64,000 nucleotides of DNA from assembly GCA_023974075.1 (NCBI GenBank), contig CM043789.1, forward strand, positions 42,750,832 to 42,814,831, in the 5' to 3' direction. This DNA is from Chaenocephalus aceratus. Its lineage: Eukaryota; Chordata; Actinopteri; Perciformes; Channichthyidae. Below the pieces are notes generated by a model. The model saw only the letters and a list, made by a program, of their open reading frames with translations, ran no database searches and had not been told where the DNA came from. Below, piece after piece: positions 29,420 through 40,610 of this stretch. Positions within the stretch are counted from its first letter, which is position 1. Every line of letters starts with the position of its first letter. Both the position numbers and the translations under genes were made by a program.

Positions 29420-29693
29420 ACTAGCATTACTATACTTGTGGGGACCTAAATCTAAATTTAGATTTACATAGTCACGTGTGGGGACTCGCCACCCTTATGG
29501 GGACAAATTGGAGGTCCCCATGAGGGGGATCATTCATTTTAGGGTGAAGACTTGGTTAGGGTTAGGTTAAGGGTAAAGTTAAGGGTAAAGTTAAGGGTAA
29601 GGGTTAGGCATGTGTTGGTTATGGTTAAGGTTAGGATAAGTCTCCAGGAAATGCATCTAAGTCAATGTAATGTCCCTGAAGTGATGTATACAT

Positions 29694-29728
<35 letters not shown>
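29363..29728. repeat. (GT)n microsatellites bracketing a GGGGAC-rich, telomere-like segment
   Basis: GT runs at 29363-29418 and 29694-29728. Between them are GTGGGGACCTAAATC, GTGTGGGGACTCGCC and AGGTCCCCATGAG, then degenerate GGTTAGG/GGGTAAAGTTAA units at 29548-29640. Confidence 0.75.
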
Positions 29729-29729
<1 letters not shown>

Positions 29730-31594
29730 CAGTGTGGGAGGTCATCAGCTCAGAGGTGTCAGTCTCAAAGCGCTGAGTAAACTGTTAAGTCATAGCGAGA
29801 GTTCAGAGGTAAACTAATGGACCCTCTGCTCTCTGTGTAGTCAGCTGCAAAGAACACCCCAGAGGGTCTTTGTGAAAGGGGCCCCTGTTGTTTGGTGAAT
29901 GAAACCTTAAATCTTGTATTTGTTTTAAGCCAGTAAACAACATTTCTTCTGTACAGCCAAGTATCATTGGCAAACCATTTGTGTTTCCAAATCACAGAAC
30001 AATGTGTCATGCCTCAGGGACCATGCTGTTCTTACCAAAGTAGTTTTTCACTGGAGATCTCTCGAGGTATCTGACCATTGTTGTTAAAGAAGTCGGACCG
30101 TTCTGGTTTTATTGGCTTGGAGTTTTGATCGCTTACGATTTTCAATGAGGAGTATCTTGATTTTAAGTATTGAATTTGTTCTTTGTTAAAATGCATGTCA
30201 ATATAATCATATTATACATTCATTTCTTTTTTGCTTTCTCTATTTTGTTTTCCTCTTGTTGTAGTTCCCCCTCAGGACCACCAAATCATAGCCTTAGGAT
30301 CGCCAGTTTCAAACTACCGCAAGATCATCTTAAATGCGAGACTCGCTGGATCCTTTCAATGGTACCCAAACAGCAGAAAGTCTTTGCAGAGCGTAGTTCT
30401 GGGGACTTGCCATTTTGAGAACTTGAGTTAAGCGATGAAAAAGTTGTGGTTGCAGTTTGACGTTAGCTTGGCTTTATCGGCGCAGGACGGTTTTGTGCAG
30501 GTCTAGCTTTTGTGACAATCCTCGCTGATACTGGTCTGCAGAGTTTCAACTTATGTTATGCAACTTACTTGGAACCCCAACTGAGATGGTTCCTAAAAAG
30601 CACTATCAACCACGTCTGGAAATATGTATATATAAAAAAAAGCAGGTCTAATTGGTTAGAGCCAAGCTTCTCTAAGCAGAAGAAATGCAGCATTGGTATT
30701 AGTTTAAAAAAAAGCATTTCTTGAGGTAACAGGTGATTTATTCCTTGAGTCCTTTAGATAAAACTACTATAAGTGACCATAAGATATATTTGTATTATAC
30801 TAAAACAAAACAACAACAATGCGGAAGGGGTAATGGACACACATAGTTTTGTATCTGTATCTGCATCTACCTTTGTTCACCATATCAACCTAAAGGTGAT
30901 AATATGTCAATGTTGGGCTTAACCACTATTTACTACGGAAATATAAGTTACTTCCTTAATATATTTCATGTTATTTCTCGGCTCCCTGATATCACTTCAG
31001 CTCAGGTAAACAATCCCTGTGGTTCAGCTCTACAGGAAGCGGAGATCATATTATCAAGAGTGTAAATCTATCTGGCAAAGCTTCTTACGGGGTATCGCAA
31101 TGAATCTGAACTTTGTCCAGATCATTAGTTTGATGTATGTGGATATGAGCTGTTCTGCATGTGTGGTACAGGAAGACAACCCTGATATTTCGTCTCATTT
31201 TTCACAAGGGTCTCCGATCTCTGTGTACATATCACTTTGAAACATTACTCGCTAATAACCTGACCCTAATTTATCATATATGGTATGAAATGTAACCGGA
31301 AAAACCCAAGGCCCATGTGTACTACTCCGAGTGACTTTTAAAGGGGTTTGAGTTCCTGATCCCAGGACCCCCTACCTCACACAGAAGCTCGAACACTGAG
31401 CTCCATGAAAAGGGAGAGAAGAGGAGACCCCAGGGGATTTTGGGATTGAGAGATTGAAGAGGAAAGCTTCTGGGGCTGGTGAAGGAGAGTACAAAAGAGG
31501 AAAAAAGGGCATGGAGAAAGAAAATGAAAGAAAGGGATCTGTGCACCGTGGTGTGATTACAGGCTAACTTGGTCTTGCTTGTAATGCGTTCCAG
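29730..31594. other. Intron 10 remainder, no recognised features
   Basis: No repeat family or coding frame that I can support. Confidence 0.5.
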
Positions 31595-31647
31595 ATGGGG
31601 TCTTACTTCGGATACGCAGTGGCAGCGACCGACATCAACAACGACGG
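31595..31647 (+). CDS. itga5: itga5 exon 11
   Basis: Residues 311-327, MGSYFGYAVAATDINND plus two bases. SYFGYAVA is the FG-GAP core. DINNDGLDD, spanning exons 11 and 12 (residues 323-331), is the blade 5 calcium loop. Acceptor TTCCAG, donor GTGAGT, phase 2. Confidence 0.97.
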
Positions 31648-31692
31648 GTGAGTGGATGGCTCATTTATACTGGAGACAAAATTAACAACATT

Positions 31693-32415
31693 TTTAAAGT
31701 CACCTATTATGCAAAATCCACTTTTTCATGACTTTTCTACATCAACATGTGTCCCCTCAAAACGTTTTGTGAAGCCGCCATTTTATTTCCCTCGCATTAG
31801 CATTATTAGCATTAGCATTAGCCCAGCACACAAACGGAAAGAGAATAACTTATGGCAACACAAAATAAAACATGGGAGCGGTGGAGATGAGGAGGTGTCG
31901 GCGTTCTGGCGATTTACTCTGAAGGCTTCAGTAGAAGCTGCTGGGACTCCCAGCAGCTTCTACTGAAGCCTTCCCCAACTCCGGGGACTTCCGGCCGGGG
32001 ACTTCGGGCGGCAGTATACGCAGTGAAGCTGTTTGCGGCCTGCCAGTAAACCCAAAGCAGAAGAAGAAGAAGTGACGTCAGCGGCTTCATTTGCCTAATC
32101 CACCCTCCGGGACTTATTCCGGTGTGAACTCAATTCTGATGAACTAAATACGGCAAAGTACTTGGTGTGAAAGCGCCTGTTGAGTTCTTTGTAACCAAAT
32201 GTCTCTCAGAGGGGCGTGGGGAGGGGCTCCTTATTTTCATCTAAAGTAACAGACAGAGAATCAGCACTTTGGAAACAGGGCTGAAACAGAGGGGATTATG
32301 GGTAATGCTGCAAAGTTCTGTTTGGTGTTTCAGCCAATCAGAGACGGGCTCTGTATATATCTGAGACCTGTGATGTGATATTGATGAGAAACAGTGTAAT
32401 AGGGGGACCTTTAAA
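31693..32415. mobile_element. Nested insertion: TTTAAAG-ended MITE carrying a Harbinger-like fragment
   Basis: The outer element starts TTTAAAGTCACCTATTATGC and ends GTAATAGGGGGACCTTTAAA. Inside, 31775-32178 is an inverted, degraded relative of 26588-27271 (shared GAAGCTGCTGGGACTCCCAG, GGACTTCCGGCCGGGGACTT, GAAGTGACGTCAGCGGCTTC). Its own end repeat is decayed at about 32115-32178. Confidence 0.75.
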
Positions 32416-33059
32416 ATCCTACTTTGAATTTGTGTTAGCTGTATTTTGTCCCTTCATAGTGTTTATCTGACAGACAGTCTACAGATATATATCTTTCACT
32501 TTTTAGTTCTGTTTTCTTTACTATTTTGAGATCAAACTAAGACGAAGATGAACCTTTATTTGGCTATGGTGACGGTGGGACAGACGATGGTAAAAACTGT
32601 CGAAATAGAGATCAAAATGGGGGAAAGAAGTGTAACGGCAAAGATGAGGTCACTGAAACTCCCATGCTCATGCTCAGTCACCCTGTCACTCTCCAATGTG
32701 TCAGTTTCCTCTCAGTGTAAAGTTCTGCTTTTGTTGATTTCACTTCCCCAAAATCACTGTTCACTATTCTGTATCATCAGTCAGGACTTATTCTTAGTGA
32801 GTTTTAAAGTACGCTAACTTGCACACTTGTTCTGGAAGCGAGTGAAATATAAAAAACAGCTTCTTTTAATACTTTTTCAATTATTTCAGAATGCAGAGCA
32901 GCACAAACCATCACAGAAAGCTTTGCTGGTTCTTCCTTTGCTCAACAAATGCGGCTGATGTTAGCTACATTCAACTCAAGCTAGCCAAAGTTTTAGCTAG
33001 CTTTGTTTTAGCCACCAACGGCATTGCTGTAAAACCAATATTACATACTTAGTCAATAA

Positions 33060-33592
33060 CAGGGCGTCCGCGGGGTCTTAAAAAGTATTACAAGTTGATA
33101 AATCAATTTAGCGAAAATGAAGGCTATTAAAAAGTATTAAAGGGCATTTTCCAAGGTGATTACATTTTGTAGCTTGTTTTCAATAAGTATATAAATGGTC
33201 CAGAGAGGTTGTGTTCTACAGTCTGCCTGAATGTAAGTCATGGCGTAGGTGTGTAGTGAGATTCTGTGTAGTTTATTGATGGCAGTCCCGTTGGGTTTGA
33301 CGTCATCTGAACAGGACATCGCACGCTCACTGCTTGATAGCGCGAAGGTCCGTTTACGCCGGTTGCTAAGCAACATTGTTATGGGGGAATTGCAAGTTTG
33401 CGTCCAAATGGTTGGAAGATAAGGAGGAAGGACAATCAATACTGTATATAGTCAATGTGAGGTAAAGTGTGTCGCCAAGGTAACCGGTTAAAACTCGAAG
33501 TGGCGATGAGGTCTTAAATGTACGGAAAGGGTCTTAAAAAAGGTACTTAAAAGGTTTTACATGTGACTTCAGGATTCCTGCAGTATACCCTG
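33060..33592. mobile_element. TIR-type element CAGGGCGTCCGCGGGGTCTT...ACCCTG
   Basis: Left end CAGGGCGTCCGCGGGGTCTT and right end TTCCTGCAGTATACCCTG are imperfect inverted repeats, with repeated GGTCTTAAAAA(G) phrases near both ends. The flanks do not give a clean duplication. Confidence 0.7.
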
Positions 33593-34272
33593 AATAAGTA
33601 AAAAGGGCAAAGCACGATCTTGTAGTAATTTTGAATCCTTACATATCCGGAAAGTTATCAAATTATTGACCGTGGTTGTTTCAATCACAGTTCCTTTTTA
33701 TTTCCTACTTTAGAATCAGCAATGAAAACAAAACATGAAGACATACAATTCTCTGAAGACAAATATCCCTGTGCTTCCTTTTAACTGGCTAACACATTAC
33801 TGTTTAACTTTGCCTGTGTAAATGTAAACACTTACGATCCAAGTGCTGTAAATCTTTTTTATCAGTTAGCAGAGAATCGGACATGGTGACATTAAGAAAG
33901 ATTACAATATAGAAATTGCCATTTTTCTCTCTGGGGTTCTTAAGTAGGTCATCGTGAATCATCGAGGCAAGTTTATTTATATAGCACTTTTCAGCATAAC
34001 ATTAAAAAGCAAAGATAATAAAACATGAATACAAAGGTACATGAATAAAAGTTACAGTGCAGCGTAAGATGTGAATAGTTCAATTAAAAGTAGCGGCAAA
34101 AAGAACGTCTTCAGCCTGGATTTAAAAGTCAGTATTACATTGAGATTGCTCAACCAGTGAACAACTCCTTAAAGTATGTTTAAGCTGATATTCTCAAATG
34201 TTAATCACGTATTACTGTTGCCAGTTTGGATATCTGCCAAAGTCTTAATCTCTCTTCCCTTTGTCTTCCCAG

Positions 34273-34475
34273 TTTGGATGACCTGATAGTGGGCGCTCCG
34301 ATGTTCATGCGTCGAGGGTCCGATGGTCGTCTGGAGGAGCTGGGGAAGGTGTATGTTTACCTGCAGAGAGGCCCTCTGATGCTGGAGCCGAGCCATCTGA
34401 TTGGTCAACAGGCCTTCAGCCGCTTCGGCACCTCGCTGGCTCCGCTGGGGGATCTCAACCAGGACGGATTCAACG
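34273..34475 (+). CDS. itga5: itga5 exon 12
   Basis: Residues 328-395, the largest propeller exon. It contains [29 protein letters not shown] (human DRTPDGRPQEVGRVYVYLQ), [13 protein letters not shown] and the blade 6 calcium loop DLNQDGFND (residues 388-396, last D in exon 13). The RxxDGRxxE stretch separates alpha-5 from alpha-V. Acceptor TTCCCAG, donor GTAGGT. Confidence 0.97.
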
Positions 34476-34589
34476 GTAGGTCTGCTACATATGGAGAAGT
34501 TAATCACCATCAACCAAAAATAATATTATATAAAACCACCACAAAATAATCAGGGGCTTTTTTAATGGCCCAACCAACCTACCCTAATA

Positions 34590-34730
34590 GGATAAGATAA
34601 GAAGTACTTTATTGATCCCGAGTTGGGAAATATTTGTGTTGTAGCAGCATAAAAAGACATGGCATTGTACAATAAAAGTAAAAGACTAGAAATAAACATT
34701 TAAAAATGTCAACATCTCAATAGCAAGTAA
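34590..34730 (-). mobile_element. LINE 3' tail fragment
   Basis: GATAAGATAAGAAGTACTTT then ATTGATCCCGAGTTGGGAAA. As the reverse complement, this is a typical teleost LINE terminus ending in TTATC repeats. Confidence 0.6.
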
Positions 34731-34744
34731 TCTTGACTACCAGT

Positions 34745-34925
34745 CTAAAATTACATTACATGTTAGACGCTTTTATCCAAAGCGACTTACATACATTCAG
34801 TACTGTGGACAATCCCCACAGGACAACGACATGCTGACTGCAGTGGGACTCGAACTTACTATCCCCTGATTCAAAGTTCAGCGCAATAAGTTCAGCGCAC
34901 TACCCCACTGAGCCACAGCCTCCTC
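34745..34925 (-). mobile_element. tRNA-derived SINE-like repeat
   Basis: ACGCTTTTATCCAAAGCGAC then GTGGGACTCGAACTTACTATCC and CACTGAGCCACAG. On the minus strand this gives an A-box-like TGGCTCAGTGG and a B-box-like AGTTCGAGTCCC. Confidence 0.65.
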
Positions 34926-35168
34926 CTGATGAGGCTAAATACGTAATCGCTGGCTGAAACAGTTTAGCCAAGACTTCCTCGGTTCGATAAGCGACCTGAG
35001 AATGCAGTCGTAGTTGAGAGATCACTAGATTTTTAGTAGCTAGCTTATAAAAAGCTTCATTGTCAGCATACAACTAAAATGGAGATGTGTGTGTGAGATA
35101 TACCGTGTAAATACAGTTTGAGAAAACATGACATTCTGAATATCGTGTGTTGATGTTATTTCCAACAG

Positions 35169-35360
35169 ACATGGCCATCGGCTGTCCCTATGGAGGGGAC
35201 GACCAGCAGGGACTGGTTCTCATTTATAATGGCTTTGCTGAAGGACTGATAGACACGCCCACTCAGACTCTCTCCGGCCAATGGGCTTCCAGCTCTTTCC
35301 CAGCAAGTTTTGGCTTTTCCCTGCGAGGCAACAGCGACCTCGATCAAAACGGCTATCCAG
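35169..35360 (+). CDS. itga5: itga5 exon 13
   Basis: Residues 396-459. It contains DMAIGCPYGGDDQQGLVLIY, LSGQWASSS, FGFSLRGNSDLDQNGYP and the start of the blade 7 calcium loop (DLDQNGYPD, residues 452-460). Human has AIGAPFGG where this reads AIGCPYGG, so this chain carries an extra cysteine. Acceptor CCAACAG, donor GTACTG, phase 1. Confidence 0.97.
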
Positions 35361-35559
35361 GTACTGCAGAAATCAATGATTCATGCAATGGATGGTTTTC
35401 TATGGGGTTCAAGTGGGATTGAATTAGGTACTTAACTTATCCATATTCAGTGTATTGCCTCCAGGCGGTTGGCACGGCTCCATCAGTCTGCATGGGAGCA
35501 GCAGCAAAACAGATTCAAGCCACTTCAAAAAAATCAATATCAGTTTAGGTATTTTTCAT

Positions 35560-35700
35560 TTAATCGTTTATTTGAACCGGGACAATGCACATTAATGAAC
35601 ATTTTAAACAAAATAATGCTTTGAAATGTAAATGAGCCGGATTTTAGCTTTGAGCTAATTTCCATCCGTAGTCCCGTCACATACAACATAAGTATAGGCT
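35560..35700. repeat. Possible LINE-tail-like repeat in intron 13
   Basis: CGTTTATTTGAACCGGGACA then ATGCACATTAATGAAC resembles a fish retrotransposon terminus. Assignment rests on recall only. Confidence 0.35.
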
Positions 35701-36125
35701 ATATTTAGATTATTTTTAACACCCAACCTTGCTGTCAGAGAGCCTTTTACTACAGGGAACTGAAGCCATATTGGATATCTTTGCCCTCACCAAAGCTACC
35801 AAAGCTTCTTTAAAGAAACAGAACCCAGAAACGGCTCGATAAAGGCAACATGTTCCCGTCACAAATGGTGTCTAACTTCAAGGTAAAAAAGGTACAAAAA
35901 AAAGAATTATATTACACACTTAAACTTAGTATGATTTTGGGAGGTGGGCCTTTCTTTAACTCAAGAAAATATATGTTTTGATGCCCCCCGTCTACTCATA
36001 TCCTGGTACTATTTCTGCAAATGTAATGTACTGTAACGTAATGTAACACTGAATGTGGATCATTACCCCCACTTTACACTTTGCCCTCTGCTCTAATATC
36101 TTCATGCAACTTTCCCTTCTTGCAG

Positions 36126-36171
36126 ATCTGATAGTTGGTGCTTTTGGGGCTGATAAAGCAGTTTTATACAG
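36126..36171 (+). CDS. itga5: itga5 exon 14
   Basis: Residues 460-474, DLIVGAFGADKAVLY plus two bases, closing the seventh propeller blade (human DLIVGSFGVDKAVVY). Acceptor CTTGCAG, donor GTATGT. Intron 14 is only 86 bp. Confidence 0.96.
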
Positions 36172-36257
36172 GTATGTGAACACAACTTGTAGCATAGTTA
36201 CAACAGTATATCTACGCTTCTTTTCATTCTAATGGCTTCATTCTGTCTCTTCATCAG

Positions 36258-36371
36258 AGCTCGACCGATAGTGAGCGCCAGTGCTTCTCTCACGGTGCAG
36301 CCGACCATGTTTAACCACGAGGAGAAGACTTGTGAGCTGATCACAGGAACTGAAACCACCACCGTGTCATG
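36258..36371 (+). CDS. itga5: itga5 exon 15: propeller-thigh boundary
   Basis: Residues 475-512. RARPIVSASASLTV starts the thigh domain (human RGRPIVSASASLTI). MFNHEEKTCEL holds a conserved thigh cysteine, and the exon ends TTTVS plus TG, completing CVS with exon 16. The acceptor is CATCAG, 6 bp after a TCTCTT tract, and the donor GTATGG. Confidence 0.95.
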
Positions 36372-36563
36372 GTATGGACGCCAACTATTTTCCTTATTTT
36401 CCATTTGAATAATTAAAAAACAACACATACAGTTTCAATGACAAAAGAAACATGTGTGCAGGTTGTAAACATGTTTGAACCCCCCCCAAAACAGAATAAG
36501 ACAAGATTAATAATACAAACACATTTTAAAATGATAGATGCTTGAAATCACAGCACAAAAAAC

Positions 36564-36600
<37 letters not shown>

Positions 36601-37952
36601 AACACATAAGGTCGAGATAAATGTTTGTCATGGTTGACTTAAATCTGTGTTCGAATTCAGTTTTTTTTTTTTTTAAATGAAGAATCAGTTAGGGAAGAGT
36701 TTCAAACGTTCCATGTATGTTAAAAATGTTGCCATGTCCTACACAATGTACAAGTGGAGCTTTCCATTTGAATCCTAACTTAACGATTATACAACGTTTG
36801 ATCCAGCGCGTATTTCTTTAATGATTTAAGAAAGATCTTGAGAGGTTTAAGAGCTCCTCCACAGAACATGGGACCAATGTTCTGAAACACACGTCTTTGT
36901 TCAGTTCCAGCTTTCCAAACGTTCCCTCACCAGAATGTCAAATGACTAATGCCAGTTTCCTGTTTGAGCCGCTCCGAACTGCACACCCAGTATTCTTAGA
37001 CCCAGTGAAAGAAAAGGGGAACATTTTAGCCTGCTTTCGATCCCAACGAAGCTCTTTCCACGAATTCAGTTTCACCGTCGCGCTAACCGGAACATTTTTA
37101 GACTGACGTAAGAGGCATTTACCAAACCACCTAACATGTTGCCCTTTAGGTTAATACCAGTACGTCTTTTGTGTTTATTGGTGTTTTTGCTGCTGTGGTA
37201 ACAAAAAGGGGATGAACGGAGCGGAGAGCAGGAAGTGGAAGGAAGGTGGAGTCGTCGTATGGAAAGATGAAATGGTGGAGAGGGTGGTTATTATTAACAT
37301 TGAAAAGGTTCGAAAAGGGATTTCACTTTCCTCAAAATGAACGAGTAACTGTTTGTGAACGTCTACAAGATTCCAGATTACTTTAAGGATTTCTAACTAA
37401 GAGATGTAACCATTAAGATTTCTAGCCTGTTTATATGGTTACACCCTTGGTAACAGCAACATTAGTGCTAGGAGTTTTGTAAACAACAGCAGGAAGTACT
37501 GTCGTCGTTGGTTACTTTGAGGAGTCTTGATCCAGCAGATCGCTGGTTTTATTTGACTGTACATGTAGTCCCTTGTTTAGAGCGTCCTCCTTCGCAACGG
37601 TGTGCTCTCCTTAGCAACGTTCTCCTAGCGGAAAATAGCAGACCTCTGGAATGTCGAAATTGACCAATCAGAATCGAGTATTCGACTCAGTCTGACAAAT
37701 GAATGATTAGTCAGATTTAACAGATTTTTTAAGAAATGTAAAATGTCTTAATTGAAAACCTGTGAGTAACTTCTCCATAGAGAGGTAATTACTGTCTGTA
37801 AATCTTTGTGCATAAATACTATTGAACGTGGGGTTTGATTTCACGAAAAGAAATGGATATACAGAAGTTCCTCAAATCAGTGTAAACACATCTGTCTGAG
37901 ATTAGAGTTGACGTTTTTGTTCTTCATATTTGTGTCTGTGTTCAACCTCCAG
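36372..37952. other. Intron 15: (CAA)n and one shared repeat, otherwise unremarkable
   Basis: (CAA)n at 36566-36600 and a T-run at 36661. The segment 37565-37690 (CCTTAGCAAC ... AATTGACCAATCAGAATCGA) recurs in intron 24 at about 63160-63265. No coding frame is supported. Confidence 0.6.
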
Positions 37953-38008
37953 TGTCAGCATCGGTTTCTGCCTGCTGGCTAATGGGAAGCACCTCCCCTC
38001 TCATCTAG
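37953..38008 (+). CDS. itga5: itga5 exon 16
   Basis: Residues 513-531, CVSIGFCLLANGKHLPSHL (human CINLSFCLNASGKHVADSI). It carries two thigh cysteines. The donor is TAG|GTGAGG, and a CA repeat of about 56 bp begins 6 bp into the intron. Confidence 0.95.
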
Positions 38009-38013
38009 GTGAG

Positions 38014-38014
<1 letters not shown>

Positions 38015-38070
<56 letters not shown>
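38015..38070. repeat. (CA)n microsatellite next to the exon 16 donor
   Basis: About 28 CA units starting 6 bp into intron 16, immediately after GTGAGG. Confidence 0.98.
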
Positions 38071-38072
<2 letters not shown>

Positions 38073-38639
38073 GTCCCTATTACCTTGCTTTCCTTGCGCA
38101 GCCACAAGTATGCTGGACTTCTCTGTGGTCAATTTGCCAGTTAGGATCAAGATAAAAGAACAGTCCTGTAAACAGAGGGTAACTTGGGGGGCTGCAGCAG
38201 TTTAGAAAAGTGTGTGTGTGTTTACTTAAAGTGCACCGGTGTGTGTTGTCTGTGTTCTCTGCATAGTTGTTGTCACGTGGGCTGCAACAATGCACTCATT
38301 CTGTGAACAGCACGGTGGTTTATATGAACCACTTCATATGTGTGTCCCTTTGCATATATAATAATAATAAATCAAATAGGCACACATCCTTGGTAATACA
38401 AAATGAATAGATTATATTAAAATAATGTGTGTATTGCGAATCACAGTGAACATTGCACCCATTGGCAGCCAGTATTGACAATAATAAAATGCCAAAAGAG
38501 TATGTTTATGCAAATATGTGTGTGCCTCTGCATATGCATGTTTTTTATGTATAATATTGTATGCGTATAAACAGCCATATTGATCTACAGTGCATGTTCA
38601 CTACATTCTTACCTGGCGTGTTTTGTGTGTATCTCCAAG

Positions 38640-38797
38640 CCTTTGTGGTGGAGGTCCAGCTGGACAGCGTGAAGCTGGGCCAGAAGGAGTCCATCAGGAG
38701 GACTTTGTTCCTGGACAGCCAGCAGCCCTTTCTGCTGAAGACCCTCAGCCTGGAGAACGGAGACCGCTCGTGCCATGAGACCAGGATCTACCTGCGG
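38640..38797 (+). CDS. itga5: itga5 exon 17
   Basis: Residues 532-584. FVVEVQLDSVKLGQ, SIRRTLFLDSQQP and RSCHETRIYLR follow the human thigh sequence FTVELQLD, VRRALFLASRQ and DCREMKIYLR. The acceptor is CTCCAAG and the donor CGG|GTCAGT, phase 0. The last 17 bases and the donor recur inside intron 17 at 40611. Confidence 0.95.
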
Positions 38798-39000
38798 GTC
38801 AGTCAAAGAGCTGCTCCTCAGGGATATAACATGTGTTTGTGTAGCACCTTAGAGACCTTCAGATTTGCTCTCGCTAAAGGGAGATTTTTAAATATATTTA
38901 AATGTTTCGCTTAAACCTCAAACACCATTTTTGAAAAAGGTTTTCCTCACAATATTGCGCCCCTCCCCAGATTCTTCACGTTAGTCCTTAACATCTATCA
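38781..39000 (+). repeat. Segment spanning exon 17 end and intron 17 start, duplicated downstream (copy 1)
   Basis: Starts inside exon 17 at CCAGGATCTACCTGCGG and continues through GTCAGTCA, ATATAACATGTGTTTGTG, AGCACCTTAGAGA and GTTTTCCTCACAATATTGCG. Copies follow at 40611-40815 and 40850-41065. Confidence 0.9.
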
Positions 39001-39405
39001 CTGTGTATATCACCATTCAGACATCTTTTAAAAGTTGAACAAACCCCACACAGCTCAGTAAAGACTGAAATGTTGACTTTATTTGATCATTTCAGTGAAA
39101 ACTAACGTTCATATTTCTCTTTGATTATAATACTGATGAACGTTCAAAACAAAGCACTTTGGCAACTTACCACCTATGTTTTAAAATGCTTAAGAAGCAC
39201 CGTAACTTTCATGATATCATTTCTCCGTCATAATCGTTTGTGTCCGTGAACGGCCGACTGTTGAGTGACGTCAAATGCTGCGGCTGCAATGCATTGTGGG
39301 GAAGCATTTTCTCCTCTCCTCTCCTCTCGTGAGGGAGGTCCAGTGGTTCCTAAGCTAAAGGAGGTTATAAAGGAAGTTTGAAACCTCCTTTCCTATCATC
39401 TAGAG

Positions 39406-40503
39406 CAGGGGTGGCCAACCAGTCAGAGGTTAAGAGCCACATTTTTTCTATGTTACTGCAAAGAGCCACATCAAACACACAGTCACTGATATTGTTTCAG
39501 TTTTTTGTTTTCTGGAGACAAGACTTCAACCACGTCACTGATGCATTTTTGTGGCATTGGGATATATATTTTTTAAATCCTCTGGAGCAGAGAGGAGCTG
39601 TGGATTATTGTTATTGATTAATGCATCAGGGTTTCTTAGGGTCAAAAACACTAAACCCACAACTTAAGATGAAAGCATTTAGTTTATTTAATAAAAGAGC
39701 ACATGTTCAATGTGAAAAGTGACAGTAGTTATAGATTATTTGCAATTTGGTGCTATATATATATATTTTTTAAATTATATATATATAACACCTTGAATTT
39801 CAGGGGGGGGCGCGGGTCTCCGTTGGCGGGCCGCAGCGCCCCCCCAAGACAATGGTAGGGGAAACACTGGATAGTGTTTAATCAACGATAGGTGTTCCCC
39901 CATCAAAGGTGATTGGTTCACTGCATTGCAGGTATTATTGTGATTGGCTCTTGGGCCACATCAAAATTAGACGCGCTGTCATCCTCACGATACCAACATT
40001 TTGGTTTCGATACCAAGTCAAGAATTGCGATTCCGATTCTTTTTCTTAAAAAAATGGAAACAGTCTTAAATGTAATTGTGCTTTATTTCACACCAGAACC
40101 ATAACCATGACACAAACTTTTAAACAATGAGAACAATAAATAAAATAAATGACAAGAATTCGTATTATATCAAATTAATACATTTCTCACAGACAGGCCT
40201 CGTGGTGTCCGTAGGCTTGCCCTCACTGTCAGAGATAGACGGCTCTTATTAAAACGGCGCTTTCTCATCGGAGTACTTTCCCCCGTCATTCTTAAAGTAC
40301 CGATACTAATGAAACGGAGGAATCGTAACGTTTTTAACGGCAGGGTATCGCGGTATACCTTTCAAGTATCGGTACACCGTGCAACACTAGAGTCAGTGTC
40401 TCTCCCCCAAACTCACACATACAATTCGATATGAACTGAAGAGCCGCATGAAACTAGGCAAAGAGCCGCATGCGGCTCGAGAGCCGCGGGTTGGCCACCC
40501 CTG
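39406..40503. mobile_element. hAT-like element with nested fragments, intron 17
   Basis: Ends CAGGGGTGGCCAACCAGT and GGGTTGGCCACCCCTG, flanked by an exact 8-bp duplication ATCTAGAG (39398-39405 and 40504-40511). Inside are pieces of at least two others: a G/C-run piece with GGGCCGCAGCGCCCCCCCAA (about 39800-39870), and a segment ending GTATCGGTACACCGTGCAAC (about 39977-40390). Confidence 0.9.
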
Positions 40504-40610
40504 ATCTAGAGAATTGGAACGGCACTTAACATGGCTGCCACTGAGGGACTTCCGGGTCATTTCACTCCGTTAGGAAGGTTCCTAAGCTAAATGGACTATT
40601 GGAACGCAAC

